This document shows positions 34,789 to 44,090 of a stretch of DNA of 64,000 nucleotides, piece by piece; position 1 is the first letter of the stretch; each line of letters begins with the position of its first letter. Origin of the DNA: Chloroflexota bacterium (GTDB lineage: Bacteria > Chloroflexota > Anaerolineae > Anaerolineales > UBA11579). A program made the translations under genes and the position numbers. The notes beneath the pieces were generated by a model that worked only from the letters and a program-made list of their open reading frames with translations, did not search any database and was not told the DNA's origin. The stretch is taken from assembly GCA_019456165.1 (NCBI GenBank), contig VRUJ01000017.1, forward strand, positions 1 through 64,000, in the 5' to 3' direction.

Positions 34789-37569
34789 ATGAAACCTGAA
34801 CCCCAAACCCATGCTACTTGGGTAAACTTTCTTCCTTCTGGTATCGTAACTATAGCTGCTATCGCAGTCATCGTTCTGGCGCCATTTCTTGCACTTAACT
34901 GGTATCGCCTACCCTTCCTGGGAGTACTGCTAGAACCAAATATGGTGGTTGTGAACATTGATGCCGTAGATTGGCCGGCAATGGATGCCGGTGTGCAGCA
35001 CCCTGACAGGTTGATCTCTGCAGGAGGCACCGCGGTTCAAAATGCAGCCGCACTGCAGGAGATGCTCACCGAGAACCAATTTGAGCCTATTACACTTTCC
35101 TTCAAACACCAGGATGATGGCCCACCCTACACAGTTACGGTCACACCCCGCAATCTTACATCTGGTGAATTTCTGCGCTTATTCTTCATCCCTTACTTGG
35201 TGAGCCTTGCATTTCTGCTAATTGGCTTGTGGGCTTTCCGCTTAGACACTACCAACTACGCTGTGCGCGTCTTTTTAATTTTTACTGCTGCAGCTTCTTT
35301 GGGCACGAGCACTTTTTTCGATTTACGCACATCACACAATCTAGCGCTGCTCTGGGTGCTCAGCCTGCCTATTGCAGCTGGTGCTCTCGCCCATCTCGCA
35401 TTGGTCTTTCCAAGGAGAGTAGGTTTCGTCAAGCGTTACAGTTTTTTGCGTTTCATCCCCTGGTCGGTGGCTGTTGCAGTTGCCATCCCGAGCTCACGAC
35501 AATACCTGAATCCATCAACCCCCTGGGCTTATATCCACACCTGGCTGAACAGCTATGCCTTTGCAGCTATAGTAATTGTAGCCTTCATGGGCATCTTGCT
35601 TTGGCGCGCGCTATTCGAAAATCTACCTGTTGTCCGCCAGCAAAGCCGCATCATAGTTTTTGGTGCAGCCCTGGCATTTGGCCCGATCTTCATATTATTT
35701 TTCCTGCCCGTTGCCTTGGGGTTCGTGCAGCCATTCCGCGCCGAGGTTCTGATCCCACCGCTGCTGATATTCCCCCTTTCGGTTGCTTATGCAATTGTGC
35801 GCTACCGCTTGCTAGATATCGACCGCCTCCTGAGTAGCTCCTTAAACTACGGGTTGACGACCACTGGTGCAATCGTACTTTTCTACTTTGTGATTATGGC
35901 ACTATCGTTTGCGCTTGGTGAAAACCTAAATTCGGATGATCCGCTGGTAATGGCTATTTTCTTGCTCGTGTTGATGCTGCTGCTTAATCCCATCCGCAAT
36001 CTGGCACAAGGGGCTATCGATCATATCTTTTACCGTACACGCGCCGATTACGGTTATGTGCTCAGTCACCTTTCACGCAGTTTGGTGATCACCCCCAACC
36101 TAAACCGGGTCTTGAAATTGCTTGAAGAATTGGTTGAAGAAGCCTTCAAACCTCTAAGTTTCGTGCTCTATTTGTATAACGACGACCAAAGAATTTACAT
36201 ACCACACAGCAACTTGCCGCATTCAAAAAAAACCTTGGCCCCTGAAAACGGATTAATCCGCTACCTAACCAAAACCTCCGAGGCTGTTTGGCTGCCTCCG
36301 GGTGTATCCTATCCAGAGGAGATTACCCCCGAGGTAGAATTAATAGGTAAATTAGGCTACCAAATATTCGTCCCCCTAAACTACCAGGCGCGTTTGATTG
36401 GCTTCTTAGCAATAGGCCCGCGGCGCTCAGGAGAACCGTATACAGGCGATGATTTAGATTTCCTAAACGCCGTAGCCGGACAATCCTCACTGGCGGTCGA
36501 AAACACTCGCTTATTCAGCAATCTCGAGCAAACCTTGGATGAAACCCTGGAAATGAAGAACCTGATGGATGATATCTTCACTTCCATGCCTTCGGGTGTT
36601 ATCACCACTGATCTTGCGGTAAAAATAACTCTTTTCAATGAGGCCGCGCAGAATATTCTCGGTGCAAATGTAACGGCGGTATTGGGTAGATCAATGCCTG
36701 AGGCCCTGCCAACTTATTGGCCGGGATTAAAAGATATCACCTCCTCCACAATCGAGCGGGGTGTGACCACTCTGGGACATGAGTATTCCCCTACCAAACC
36801 AGACGGCAGCCAACTGCACCTGCGGCTATCTGCCACCCCCCTGCGGGATGCCCATTTGGATACAAAAGGCGCCACCCTGCTGATCGATGACCTGACGAAG
36901 CAAAGAGAAATTAAAGCGGACCGCGAGCGTATCCGCCAAACATTTGGACGCGTGGTAGCGCCGCGGGTACGCGACCGGCTGCTGAATGACCCCAGCAGCC
37001 TGCAATTGGATGGGGTCAGCCAAACCATCACCGTTATGTTCGCCGATTTGCACAACTTCACTGCATTCAGTGAGCGCACACCGCCTGATGAACTTTTTGA
37101 GGTATTGAATTCTTATCTCTCGTTGGCCGCGCAGTCTGTGCTCGAGGAGGAAGGCACCCTGGATAAGTTCATGGGAGATGCGGTGATGGCGATGTGGAAC
37201 GCTCCAGACAGGCAAAAGGACCACGCGCTGAGGGCAGTGCGCGCCGCGCTGGCCATGCAAAAAGCCATCCGCACACACCGCGCCGAACAAGCCGAGGAAC
37301 ACCAGCTCTACTTCAGTGTCGGAATCTCCAGCGGAGAGGCGGTGGTCGGCAACGTGGGCACCAGTGAATTATTCAACTACACTGCTATCGGTGATACGGT
37401 CAACCTCGCCCAACGCCTGGAAGCCTCCGCGGAAATCGGCCAGATCCTGCTATCAGAAACCGTTTTCGAGGCGGTAAAAGGCCACGTCGCGGTTAATAAA
37501 CTAAAGCCCATCAAAGTAAAGGGCCGCAAACAGGCTGTCAACGTGTATGATCTGATAAGCTTGAAATAA
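34789..37569 (+). CDS. Membrane receptor with PDZ-like, GAF, PAS and class III cyclase domains
   Basis: A 926-residue paralog of the preceding receptor. It has the same first helix, PDZ-like segment, membrane helices and GAF region (to about 575), then a PAS domain (about 585-700; MPSGVITTDLAVKITLFNEA) and a class III nucleotidyl cyclase (about 745-925). The metal-binding Asp residues are present in VMFADLHNFTAFSE and DKFMGDAVMAMW. The Lys of DKFMGD and the Thr of NYTAIGD match the Lys/Thr base-recognition pair of cyanobacterial-type adenylate cyclases, so cAMP is the likely product. It was probably formed by tandem duplication with replacement of the phosphatase output. Confidence 0.92.
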   Translation: MKPEPQTHATWVNFLPSGIVTIAAIAVIVLAPFLALNWYRLPFLGVLLEPNMVVVNIDAVDWPAMDAGVQHPDRLISAGGTAVQNAAALQEMLTENQFEPITLSFKHQDDGPPYTVTVTPRNLTSGEFLRLFFIPYLVSLAFLLIGLWAFRLDTTNYAVRVFLIFTAAASLGTSTFFDLRTSHNLALLWVLSLPIAAGALAHLALVFPRRVGFVKRYSFLRFIPWSVAVAVAIPSSRQYLNPSTPWAYIHTWLNSYAFAAIVIVAFMGILLWRALFENLPVVRQQSRIIVFGAALAFGPIFILFFLPVALGFVQPFRAEVLIPPLLIFPLSVAYAIVRYRLLDIDRLLSSSLNYGLTTTGAIVLFYFVIMALSFALGENLNSDDPLVMAIFLLVLMLLLNPIRNLAQGAIDHIFYRTRADYGYVLSHLSRSLVITPNLNRVLKLLEELVEEAFKPLSFVLYLYNDDQRIYIPHSNLPHSKKTLAPENGLIRYLTKTSEAVWLPPGVSYPEEITPEVELIGKLGYQIFVPLNYQARLIGFLAIGPRRSGEPYTGDDLDFLNAVAGQSSLAVENTRLFSNLEQTLDETLEMKNLMDDIFTSMPSGVITTDLAVKITLFNEAAQNILGANVTAVLGRSMPEALPTYWPGLKDITSSTIERGVTTLGHEYSPTKPDGSQLHLRLSATPLRDAHLDTKGATLLIDDLTKQREIKADRERIRQTFGRVVAPRVRDRLLNDPSSLQLDGVSQTITVMFADLHNFTAFSERTPPDELFEVLNSYLSLAAQSVLEEEGTLDKFMGDAVMAMWNAPDRQKDHALRAVRAALAMQKAIRTHRAEQAEEHQLYFSVGISSGEAVVGNVGTSELFNYTAIGDTVNLAQRLEASAEIGQILLSETVFEAVKGHVAVNKLKPIKVKGRKQAVNVYDLISLK

Positions 37570-37608
37570 CCGATATAAAAATTATTGTAAAACCATATTC
37601 CGGATTCT

Positions 37609-38661
37609 ATGGCATACAAAGGATTGCTCGAGCGTTACGCTCATCTACTCGATTTACCTGCCCACACGCGCGCGGTCACCCTGCATGAAGGGAACACGCC
37701 GCTGATTCCCGTTCCCAGACTGGCAGAGGGAATGGGCGGCGGTTTTGAGCTTTATGTCAAGTTTGAGGGTCTCAACCCCACCGGCTCGTTCAAGGACCGC
37801 GGCATGACCGCGGCGATCAGCGAGGCGCTGGGCAGGGGTTCCAAAGCCGTCATCTGCGCCTCCACGGGCAACACGGCGGCCAGCGCGGCAGCTTATGCCA
37901 CACGCGCCGGGCTTCGCGCCGTGGTGCTCATTCCCCAAGGAGAAGTGGCCGCGGGCAAACTGGCCGGTGTGGTGGCGTATGGAGCAGAGGTCATCCAGGT
38001 GCAAGGTTCTTTTGACGAGGCCCTCAGCATGGTGGTTCAGCTCAGCGAAAAACACCCCCTCGCGCTGGTGAACTCGCTCAACCCTTACCGCCTGGAGGGC
38101 CAGAAAACTGCCGCTTTCGAAATTTGCGATACCCTTGAAGCCGCGCCGGATATGCTCTGTCTGCCGGTGGGTAACGCGGGCAACATCAGCGCTTACTGGA
38201 TGGGGTTCAAGCAATATCATCAAAAGCAGAATACCGATCTGCCCAAACTCTTGGGCGTCCAAGCTGCCGGGGCTGCGCCGTTGGTGGCCGGGCATCCCAT
38301 AGAGCAGCCCGAAACCGTGGCAACCGCGATCCGCATCGGCAAACCAGCGCGCGGCGAACAGGCTTTAGAAGCTGCCCAAGAATCCGGGGGGCGCATCATC
38401 GCAGCCAGCGATGAAGAAATTTTGGCCATGCAGGGGCGTTTGGCAAGCGAAGGCATCTGGGTGGAACCGGCTTCTGCGGCCGGAATGGCGGGGCTGGCAA
38501 AGGAAATCCAGGCAGGAAATATCGACCCAAAAGGGCAGCGCATTGTGGCCGTCTGTACTGGACACGGCTTGAAAGACCCAGATATCATCACTCAGCAGAT
38601 GGAAACGCCCGAGGTCTTACCCCTGGATTTGGGGGTTTTGGAAAAGAGGATTGTGGGGTAG
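37609..38661 (+). CDS. thrC: Threonine synthase
   Basis: PLP enzyme converting O-phosphohomoserine to threonine. The 350-residue protein is the short bacterial/archaeal type, with the PLP lysine at about residue 62 in NPTGSFKDRG, CASTGNTAASAAAYA, and a Gly-rich phosphate loop PVGNAGN. The C-terminal VAVCTGHGLKDP matches threonine synthase rather than other beta-family enzymes. Homoserine kinase (thrB) lies 2.8 kb downstream on the same strand, separated by two opposite-strand genes. GC content rises noticeably here relative to the genes before it. Confidence 0.93.
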   Translation: MAYKGLLERYAHLLDLPAHTRAVTLHEGNTPLIPVPRLAEGMGGGFELYVKFEGLNPTGSFKDRGMTAAISEALGRGSKAVICASTGNTAASAAAYATRAGLRAVVLIPQGEVAAGKLAGVVAYGAEVIQVQGSFDEALSMVVQLSEKHPLALVNSLNPYRLEGQKTAAFEICDTLEAAPDMLCLPVGNAGNISAYWMGFKQYHQKQNTDLPKLLGVQAAGAAPLVAGHPIEQPETVATAIRIGKPARGEQALEAAQESGGRIIAASDEEILAMQGRLASEGIWVEPASAAGMAGLAKEIQAGNIDPKGQRIVAVCTGHGLKDPDIITQQMETPEVLPLDLGVLEKRIVG

Positions 38662-38706
38662 GTAATTAGGAATTAGGTGATCGGGGATTGGTGCAATCTT
38701 CTTGAG

Positions 38707-39576
38707 TTATTCAAAATTGACTGTTTTAGCAAAAACCTTTATTGCCTCTATGTGCGCGGCGGCGGTGTCCAGGCCAGCGTACATGGTGTTTAAGGCTATG
38801 TGGGTGGCTCCCAATTCGCGCCATTCCTCCATGCCCTGCGCCCATACATCTGGATTGCCGTCAGCATACATCAAGCGTGATTCCAGGCCGATATCCTCAC
38901 GTGAGCGGCCAACCTCTTTTAGAAAAGCATCCAGTTTCTCCAGGCCGGGTTTGGCTTCTGCTGCATTGCGCTGGTTTATCAGCCAGCCGTCCCCCATTTT
39001 AGCTATGCGGCGCAGCACGTTGGGGTGTGAGCCGCCAAACCAGATTGGAATGGGCTGTTGGATGGGAAGCGGGTTCAGTCCCGCATCCGGAATGGTGTGC
39101 CAGCGGCCTTTATAGGTGACCAACTGCTCAGTCCACAGTCTGCGCAGCACCTCCACCTGCTCTTCCTGACGTTTTCCGCGCGTGTGAAAATCCTGGTTGA
39201 GGGCGGTGTACTCCACCGGGTTCCAACCTGTGCCAATGCCTAAACGCAGCCGCCCCCCGCTCAACACATCCAGCGCGGCAGCCTGTTTGGCCACCAGGAC
39301 GGTCTGGCGTTGGGGCAGGATGATAATGCCTGGCACAAATTCGATACGCTTAGTGACCGCAGCCATGAAACTGTACAATACGAAGGGTTCGTGGAAAGGG
39401 TGCTGATAGGTATACGGCCCCTGCCAACCGCCGGGGCGCTCAGGGTTTGCACCCAAGACGTGGTCGTAAGCCAGGATGTGGTTATAGCCCAGCTCTTCCG
39501 CGGTCTGGGCATAATCCTTGATGGCCTCAGGGTCACTGCCGAACTCGGTTTGTGGGAAAACAACGCCGATTTTCAT
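38707..39576 (-). CDS. LLM-class, probably F420-dependent oxidoreductase
   Basis: A 289-residue luciferase-like monooxygenase-fold protein (IGVVFPQTEFGSDPEAIKDYAQ, ILAYDHVLG, GGRLRLGIGTGWNPVEYTAL, PIWFGGSHPNVLRRIAKMGDGW). This subgroup normally uses coenzyme F420 or FMN. The substrate is unknown. GGAG lies eight bases before the ATG. It is 24 bases downstream of the M28 peptidase gene on the same strand and may be co-transcribed with it. Confidence 0.9.
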   Translation of the reverse strand: MKIGVVFPQTEFGSDPEAIKDYAQTAEELGYNHILAYDHVLGANPERPGGWQGPYTYQHPFHEPFVLYSFMAAVTKRIEFVPGIIILPQRQTVLVAKQAAALDVLSGGRLRLGIGTGWNPVEYTALNQDFHTRGKRQEEQVEVLRRLWTEQLVTYKGRWHTIPDAGLNPLPIQQPIPIWFGGSHPNVLRRIAKMGDGWLINQRNAAEAKPGLEKLDAFLKEVGRSREDIGLESRLMYADGNPDVWAQGMEEWRELGATHIALNTMYAGLDTAAAHIEAIKVFAKTVNFE

Positions 39577-39600
39577 GATTTTGGCTCCAGTAATCTTGCC

Positions 39601-41316
39601 TTAGCCCTCCCTCACCGGATTAATCACCATCGACAAGCCCGCGGCGATGATGGCCATGAGCATGGCCGCGGTTTGGAAGCTGATCATGCGGATGGAGAAC
39701 ATCATCAGCAGGAACCAGGCCACTGCCCAATCGTTACGCAATATCAAAAACCCGAAGAAATAGAACAAGGCATAGAAGACCAGACCGCCTATGGCGAATA
39801 AAAGCACATCCAGAAGTTTACCCCTGCCGCGCCTCCCGCTGATGAGCAACCAGGCCAATATGGGCACCAAAAAGAGCAGCGAAAAGGGATTATTTACTAA
39901 TATATAAAACGCTGCCAAGCCCACGATTAACAATGCCAGGCTGTTGATCTGCGCGGGTGTGACCTCAACAAGTTGGACGCTGTAACGGCGGGTAATCCTG
40001 CGCCCCAGATATAGGAACAGCCCTGTACCCACCAGGAATATGATGAAGGCCGGCCAGCGGGGTTCAAAGATGACTGCATTTTTTGCCGTGCCAGGGTATA
40101 GGTGATACTCATCCATAAGCCCGACGAATACAAGCAGGTATGTCAACATTAGCGAAGCTACTAATGGCAGCCATATGCCCAGGAAATGGGGTAATGCTTT
40201 GCGCCAGGTAGCGAATTTTTCGGCCGAGAACTTGCCGCCCTTAAAATACGCTCCCGCGAAGAAAATGCTGGTAAAGGTAATGAATAACAGCCAAAGGGGC
40301 AGCCCCTTCAGAACCGTCCCGCTGCTCTCAAAATATAGATAGGGGCTGGATTCATCAGGAAAAGTTTCCATGCTCAAGAGTTGGCGGATGAGCGCTTCGG
40401 GAATGCGCCCTGATTGAAAGAGCACCTCGGCAGATTGCAAATCTAGAGTGTCGCCAGGGTTGTGGTAAGTTTCCCAATGATCTTCACGGTACTCGTCCCC
40501 CGGAATCCCGGCAAAACCCAGTGCGGGCACACCCGCGGCCACCAACGGCCCTTGGTCCATAAAGGAGATAGGTACAGCCTGGTTAAGCACCTGGTCCAAG
40601 ATTGAACGAATAGGCGGCACCCATAAATCCCCTTCCACGCGGGCAGCTTCTTGTGTAGTGCGCTGCAGCCACAAGGAGCCATAATTACGGAACTGGCCGA
40701 CGGGCGACATCTCCAAGTTGCCGTAATACTGTTTTCCCAGGTTATCCAGGGATATCCCAGCAATGATGTTGTCTACATCTGCATGAGTTTCGATGAAACG
40801 CCCTGTACCCAGCATGCCGTACTCTTCCCCATCCGAGGAAAGGAAAACCAAGGTATATTGTGGGGTTTCCTCGGATGAAAATATCTCAGCCAAATGCAGC
40901 ATAATCGCAATCCCAGAGCCATCATTATCCGCGCCATAGATCGTGTCTGGGGATTGGTCGTGGTGGGCGACGATCACGATCTCTTTTGCAGATTGAGCTG
41001 CCAAACGGCAAACCACGTTTTGTAATGGTACAGGCTGGCTGTAGTTAACCACCTGCCACTCGTGCATAGCACAATCCAACCCCAAAGATGTGAATCGAGC
41101 ATGAAGCCACTCGGCAGCCCAGCGGTTGTTGGGCTGGCCGCTGTCCCGGTTCGGGAACTGGGAGACAAATTCGGTCTCCAATTCCAGGGCGCGTTCGCCT
41201 GAGAATCGAAGGTCTCCAGGTGTGTTGATCACCAGTGGTGATGAGACGTCACTGCAAGCAGCAGCAAATACCCCTAGGATAATAATCAAGAAATAATATT
41301 TTTGTTTGGACTTCAT
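39601..41316 (-). CDS. M28 metallopeptidase lipoprotein with C-terminal membrane domain
   Basis: A 571-residue protein. It starts with a lipoprotein signal (lipobox Cys at residue 21, FAAAC). An M28 aminopeptidase domain follows, with zinc ligands in IVAHHDQSP, GADNDGSG, SSDGEEYG, SLDN and a later His (TYHNPGDT). After residue ~330 come about seven to eight transmembrane helices. The peptidase should face the outside. AGGAGG lies before the ATG. The combination of a lipid anchor and a polytopic C-terminus is odd, so the signal may instead act as the first helix. Confidence 0.9.
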   Translation of the reverse strand: MKSKQKYYFLIIILGVFAAACSDVSSPLVINTPGDLRFSGERALELETEFVSQFPNRDSGQPNNRWAAEWLHARFTSLGLDCAMHEWQVVNYSQPVPLQNVVCRLAAQSAKEIVIVAHHDQSPDTIYGADNDGSGIAIMLHLAEIFSSEETPQYTLVFLSSDGEEYGMLGTGRFIETHADVDNIIAGISLDNLGKQYYGNLEMSPVGQFRNYGSLWLQRTTQEAARVEGDLWVPPIRSILDQVLNQAVPISFMDQGPLVAAGVPALGFAGIPGDEYREDHWETYHNPGDTLDLQSAEVLFQSGRIPEALIRQLLSMETFPDESSPYLYFESSGTVLKGLPLWLLFITFTSIFFAGAYFKGGKFSAEKFATWRKALPHFLGIWLPLVASLMLTYLLVFVGLMDEYHLYPGTAKNAVIFEPRWPAFIIFLVGTGLFLYLGRRITRRYSVQLVEVTPAQINSLALLIVGLAAFYILVNNPFSLLFLVPILAWLLISGRRGRGKLLDVLLFAIGGLVFYALFYFFGFLILRNDWAVAWFLLMMFSIRMISFQTAAMLMAIIAAGLSMVINPVREG

Positions 41317-41428
41317 CTAAGTCCTCCTACAATCTTAGATTAGTAACCCAATTTTATACCACACAATAAAAACAAATTATATAATATTCGCACATTAATT
41401 ATCAAATAATGCGAGGTTTCAATAAAAA

Positions 41429-42331
41429 ATGTCGGAAATTAAAGTGCGCGTCCCGGCCACCACCGCAAACCTGGGTCCTGGCTTCGACAGCCTTGGTCTA
41501 GCTTTAGATTTGTGGAATGAAGCTTCATTCTCATTACTAGGGAATGAGATCGTGGTCGAGGTGCAAGGCGAGGGAGAAGATTTGTTAGCCACAGATGCCA
41601 GCAACCTGGTGGCTTTATCTGCCTTGTGGGCATACACAGAGGCAGGGGAATCACCCCCAGACGGGCTGCACATACGCTGCAAAAACCAAATCCCCCTCGG
41701 CTCAGGCTTGGGGTCTAGCGCGGCGGCCACCCTCAGCGGGTTATTAGGAGGCAACGCGCTGCTAGGTAACCCGTTATCAAGAGACCAGATCCTGCGGTTG
41801 GCTGATAAGATCGAAAAACATCCGGATAATGTCACACCGGCAATGTTGGGCGGGTTGACCATTGTGGTTGAAGATGGTGAAAATATCCTCACCAAAAAGT
41901 TGGAGACGAACCCTTTTAAGGTTGTCGTCGTACTTCCTGAAATGACACTGCCCACCCAGCAAGCCAGGGAGGCAATCCCTAGAAAAATATTGCTTGAGGA
42001 TGCTGTCTATAATTTAGGGAGGAGCGCGCTGGTAGTAGCAGCGCTGAGAAGCGGCGATCTAAAACTTTTAGCTAAAAGTATGCAAGACCGCTTGCACCAA
42101 CCACATCGCCTACCTCTGATCCCAGGAGCAAAAGATGCTATAGAGGCTGCTCAAAAGGCTGGTGCTGCAGCCGCACTTTCCGGCGCCGGGCCTGGAGTGG
42201 TCGCGTTTACAGATAGTAATGCACCAGCGATTGCAGAACTTATGGAAAATGCGTTCAAGCAGGCTGGGATGAAAACGCGTACATTCAATTTATCCATAAG
42301 CCAAAATGGCGCTGAAGTAAAAGCGGATTAA
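41429..42331 (+). CDS. thrB: Homoserine kinase
   Basis: GHMP-family kinase phosphorylating homoserine for threonine synthesis. The 300-residue protein has VPATTANLGPGFDSLGLALD at the start, the ATP motif IPLGSGLGSSAAATLSGLLG (about 91-110), HPDNVTPAMLGG and the C-terminal ALSGAGPGVVAF. The length is standard. It provides the substrate for thrC, encoded upstream. GAGGT precedes the ATG. Confidence 0.95.
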   Translation: MSEIKVRVPATTANLGPGFDSLGLALDLWNEASFSLLGNEIVVEVQGEGEDLLATDASNLVALSALWAYTEAGESPPDGLHIRCKNQIPLGSGLGSSAAATLSGLLGGNALLGNPLSRDQILRLADKIEKHPDNVTPAMLGGLTIVVEDGENILTKKLETNPFKVVVVLPEMTLPTQQAREAIPRKILLEDAVYNLGRSALVVAALRSGDLKLLAKSMQDRLHQPHRLPLIPGAKDAIEAAQKAGAAAALSGAGPGVVAFTDSNAPAIAELMENAFKQAGMKTRTFNLSISQNGAEVKAD

Positions 42332-42436
42332 TTAATAATTAGGGAGTTGCGAATCTAGTGGATTTCAATGGGCTAAAGCCCGTTGTCCAAGTGTGAAAAA
42401 CCCACTAAAATCACCCATCGAAATAATTAACAGGCC

Positions 42437-42991
42437 TCATATCCTTGGTAATTCTATAGTCTGCTGTTTCTGGTATTTACCCTTTTTATCCGCATAAGAT
42501 ATTTCACACTGCTCATCACCCTCAAAGAATAACACTTGGGCAATACCCTCATTAGCGTAAATTTTTGCAGGCAGCGGGGTTGTATTGGATATCTCCAAGG
42601 TCACGAAACCCTCCCATTCCGGCTCAAATGGTGTCACGTTAACAATGATGCCGCAGCGTGCGTAAGTGCTCTTCCCGAGACACACGGTCAGGACACTGCG
42701 GGGAATGCGGAAATACTCCACAGTGCGGGCCAAGGCAAATGAATTGGGCGGGATGATACACACATCGCCTTTGAAATCCACCATAGACTTCTCATCAAAA
42801 TCTTTTGGATCGACCACCGCGGAATATACATTTGTAAAGATCTTGAACTCGTCCGCCACTCTAATATCGTAGCCATAAGACGATAATCCGTAAGAGATCA
42901 CTCCATCACGCTTTTGCCCATCTACGAAAGGTTCCAGCATACGGTTTTCTAGTGCCTGTTTACGAATCCAATGATCTGGTTTTAATCCCAT
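42437..42991 (-). CDS. dcd: dCTP deaminase
   Basis: Converts dCTP to dUTP for thymidylate synthesis. The 184-residue trimeric dUTPase-fold protein has [17 protein letters not shown], the catalytic region [23 protein letters not shown] with its Glu, and a C-terminal [13 protein letters not shown] separate monofunctional deaminase is the likely type, though bifunctional dCTP deaminase/dUTPases are similar. GGAGGT lies before the ATG. Confidence 0.94.
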   Translation of the reverse strand: MGLKPDHWIRKQALENRMLEPFVDGQKRDGVISYGLSSYGYDIRVADEFKIFTNVYSAVVDPKDFDEKSMVDFKGDVCIIPPNSFALARTVEYFRIPRSVLTVCLGKSTYARCGIIVNVTPFEPEWEGFVTLEISNTTPLPAKIYANEGIAQVLFFEGDEQCEISYADKKGKYQKQQTIELPRI

Positions 42992-43020
42992 AATAACACC
43001 TCCATTAAGATAAAATCTGA

Positions 43021-44082
43021 TTACTCATTCAAACAAAAAGTCACCATTGTTACCTGGCCTGGTAAAACCTCAACCACTCGCTCATGCAAAGTGCCGGAAA
43101 CAAATGAGATCCGGTAATTGCCTGCAGGAAGATCACCAAACAAGAAATTCTCACCCCACATTTCGTCACCATTTAGGTTTGTACTGGCATATGTTTCACG
43201 AGTTAGAGTTCGATAATCATTCTGCCCAGCTTCAGGCAGAAAGTCTGCAACCACCGTGGGCTGATGAACCCAGTTTCTGAGGGAATCCAAGATAGATCCT
43301 GCTATAATGCCGCGCAATTGGTCATCCTCGTATACTCTGGGTTGCAGCCAGGCCTCAGGGTTGCGAGTGCTGTAATAAGAATTTTCGCCCAGGCGTACTT
43401 CAAAATGTAAGTGGCTGCCAATCGCGACGCCGCTCGCACCCACTAATCCGATCTCCTGACCAACGTCTACCTGCTGGCCAACTTCTACGTTAACCTCAGA
43501 AAGATGCGCATAAAGCGTAAATAATGGAGCGGATATCTCTGGGAAAGCATGTTCAATGATCACCAAATTACCATAAAAGTTATAGTCTGAACCATAAAGC
43601 ATTTCTGCATCATCCCCAGCCACCAATATTGTTCCATCAGCCGCTGAAAGCACAGGAGTGCCTGCAGAATTATAGAACTCAACTCCAAAGTGGGGTTCAA
43701 GAGTGTTGTTGAATGTGCCGCCGTACGGGTAATTTGGGTCTACCCAGTAGCGCCCCTCAGAACCTATTGGACGAGAAAGCAAAAAATGTCCTGGAAGGTT
43801 ATCAAGGAGTGGCGTGCAAGCATTGGATTGGGGTGTTTCGGTCGGGATATCTGTAGAGTCAGGGGATATCATTGTATCAGGCGTTCCCGATGGAGCCAGT
43901 GTACTTGTACCCGTATTTCCGGAAACTTCCCATAAATGTGGAATTCTGGCAGCTGTTGGGATTGGTGGAGCCGTGATCAAATCTGGTAATTTATCGGTTG
44001 AGCTTCCCGGTAAAGGAGATCGGCAAGCAGAAAGCAGGATAAGGAACCCCAGCATACTACGAAGAGAGTGACAACGATTCAT
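43021..44082 (-). CDS. M23-family peptidase lipoprotein
   Basis: A 353-residue secreted lipoprotein: signal with lipobox (LLSAC, Cys about residue 20), a Pro/Thr/Ser-rich linker, then a LytM/M23 endopeptidase domain ([42 protein letters not shown]). The second zinc ligand, usually Asp in HxxxD, is Glu (HFGVE). The C-terminus (about 255-353) is an Ig-like domain. The probable role is cutting cell-wall peptide crosslinks or a structural relative of that. It is distinct from the three LysM/M23 paralogs downstream. Confidence 0.9.
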   Translation of the reverse strand: MNRCHSLRSMLGFLILLSACRSPLPGSSTDKLPDLITAPPIPTAARIPHLWEVSGNTGTSTLAPSGTPDTMISPDSTDIPTETPQSNACTPLLDNLPGHFLLSRPIGSEGRYWVDPNYPYGGTFNNTLEPHFGVEFYNSAGTPVLSAADGTILVAGDDAEMLYGSDYNFYGNLVIIEHAFPEISAPLFTLYAHLSEVNVEVGQQVDVGQEIGLVGASGVAIGSHLHFEVRLGENSYYSTRNPEAWLQPRVYEDDQLRGIIAGSILDSLRNWVHQPTVVADFLPEAGQNDYRTLTRETYASTNLNGDEMWGENFLFGDLPAGNYRISFVSGTLHERVVEVLPGQVTMVTFCLNE

Positions 44083-44090
44083 CCTAGGAA

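Noticed and set aside
37654-38295. 213-codon minus-strand frame
   Set aside because: Antisense to thrC in a GC-rich stretch where open antisense frames are expected.
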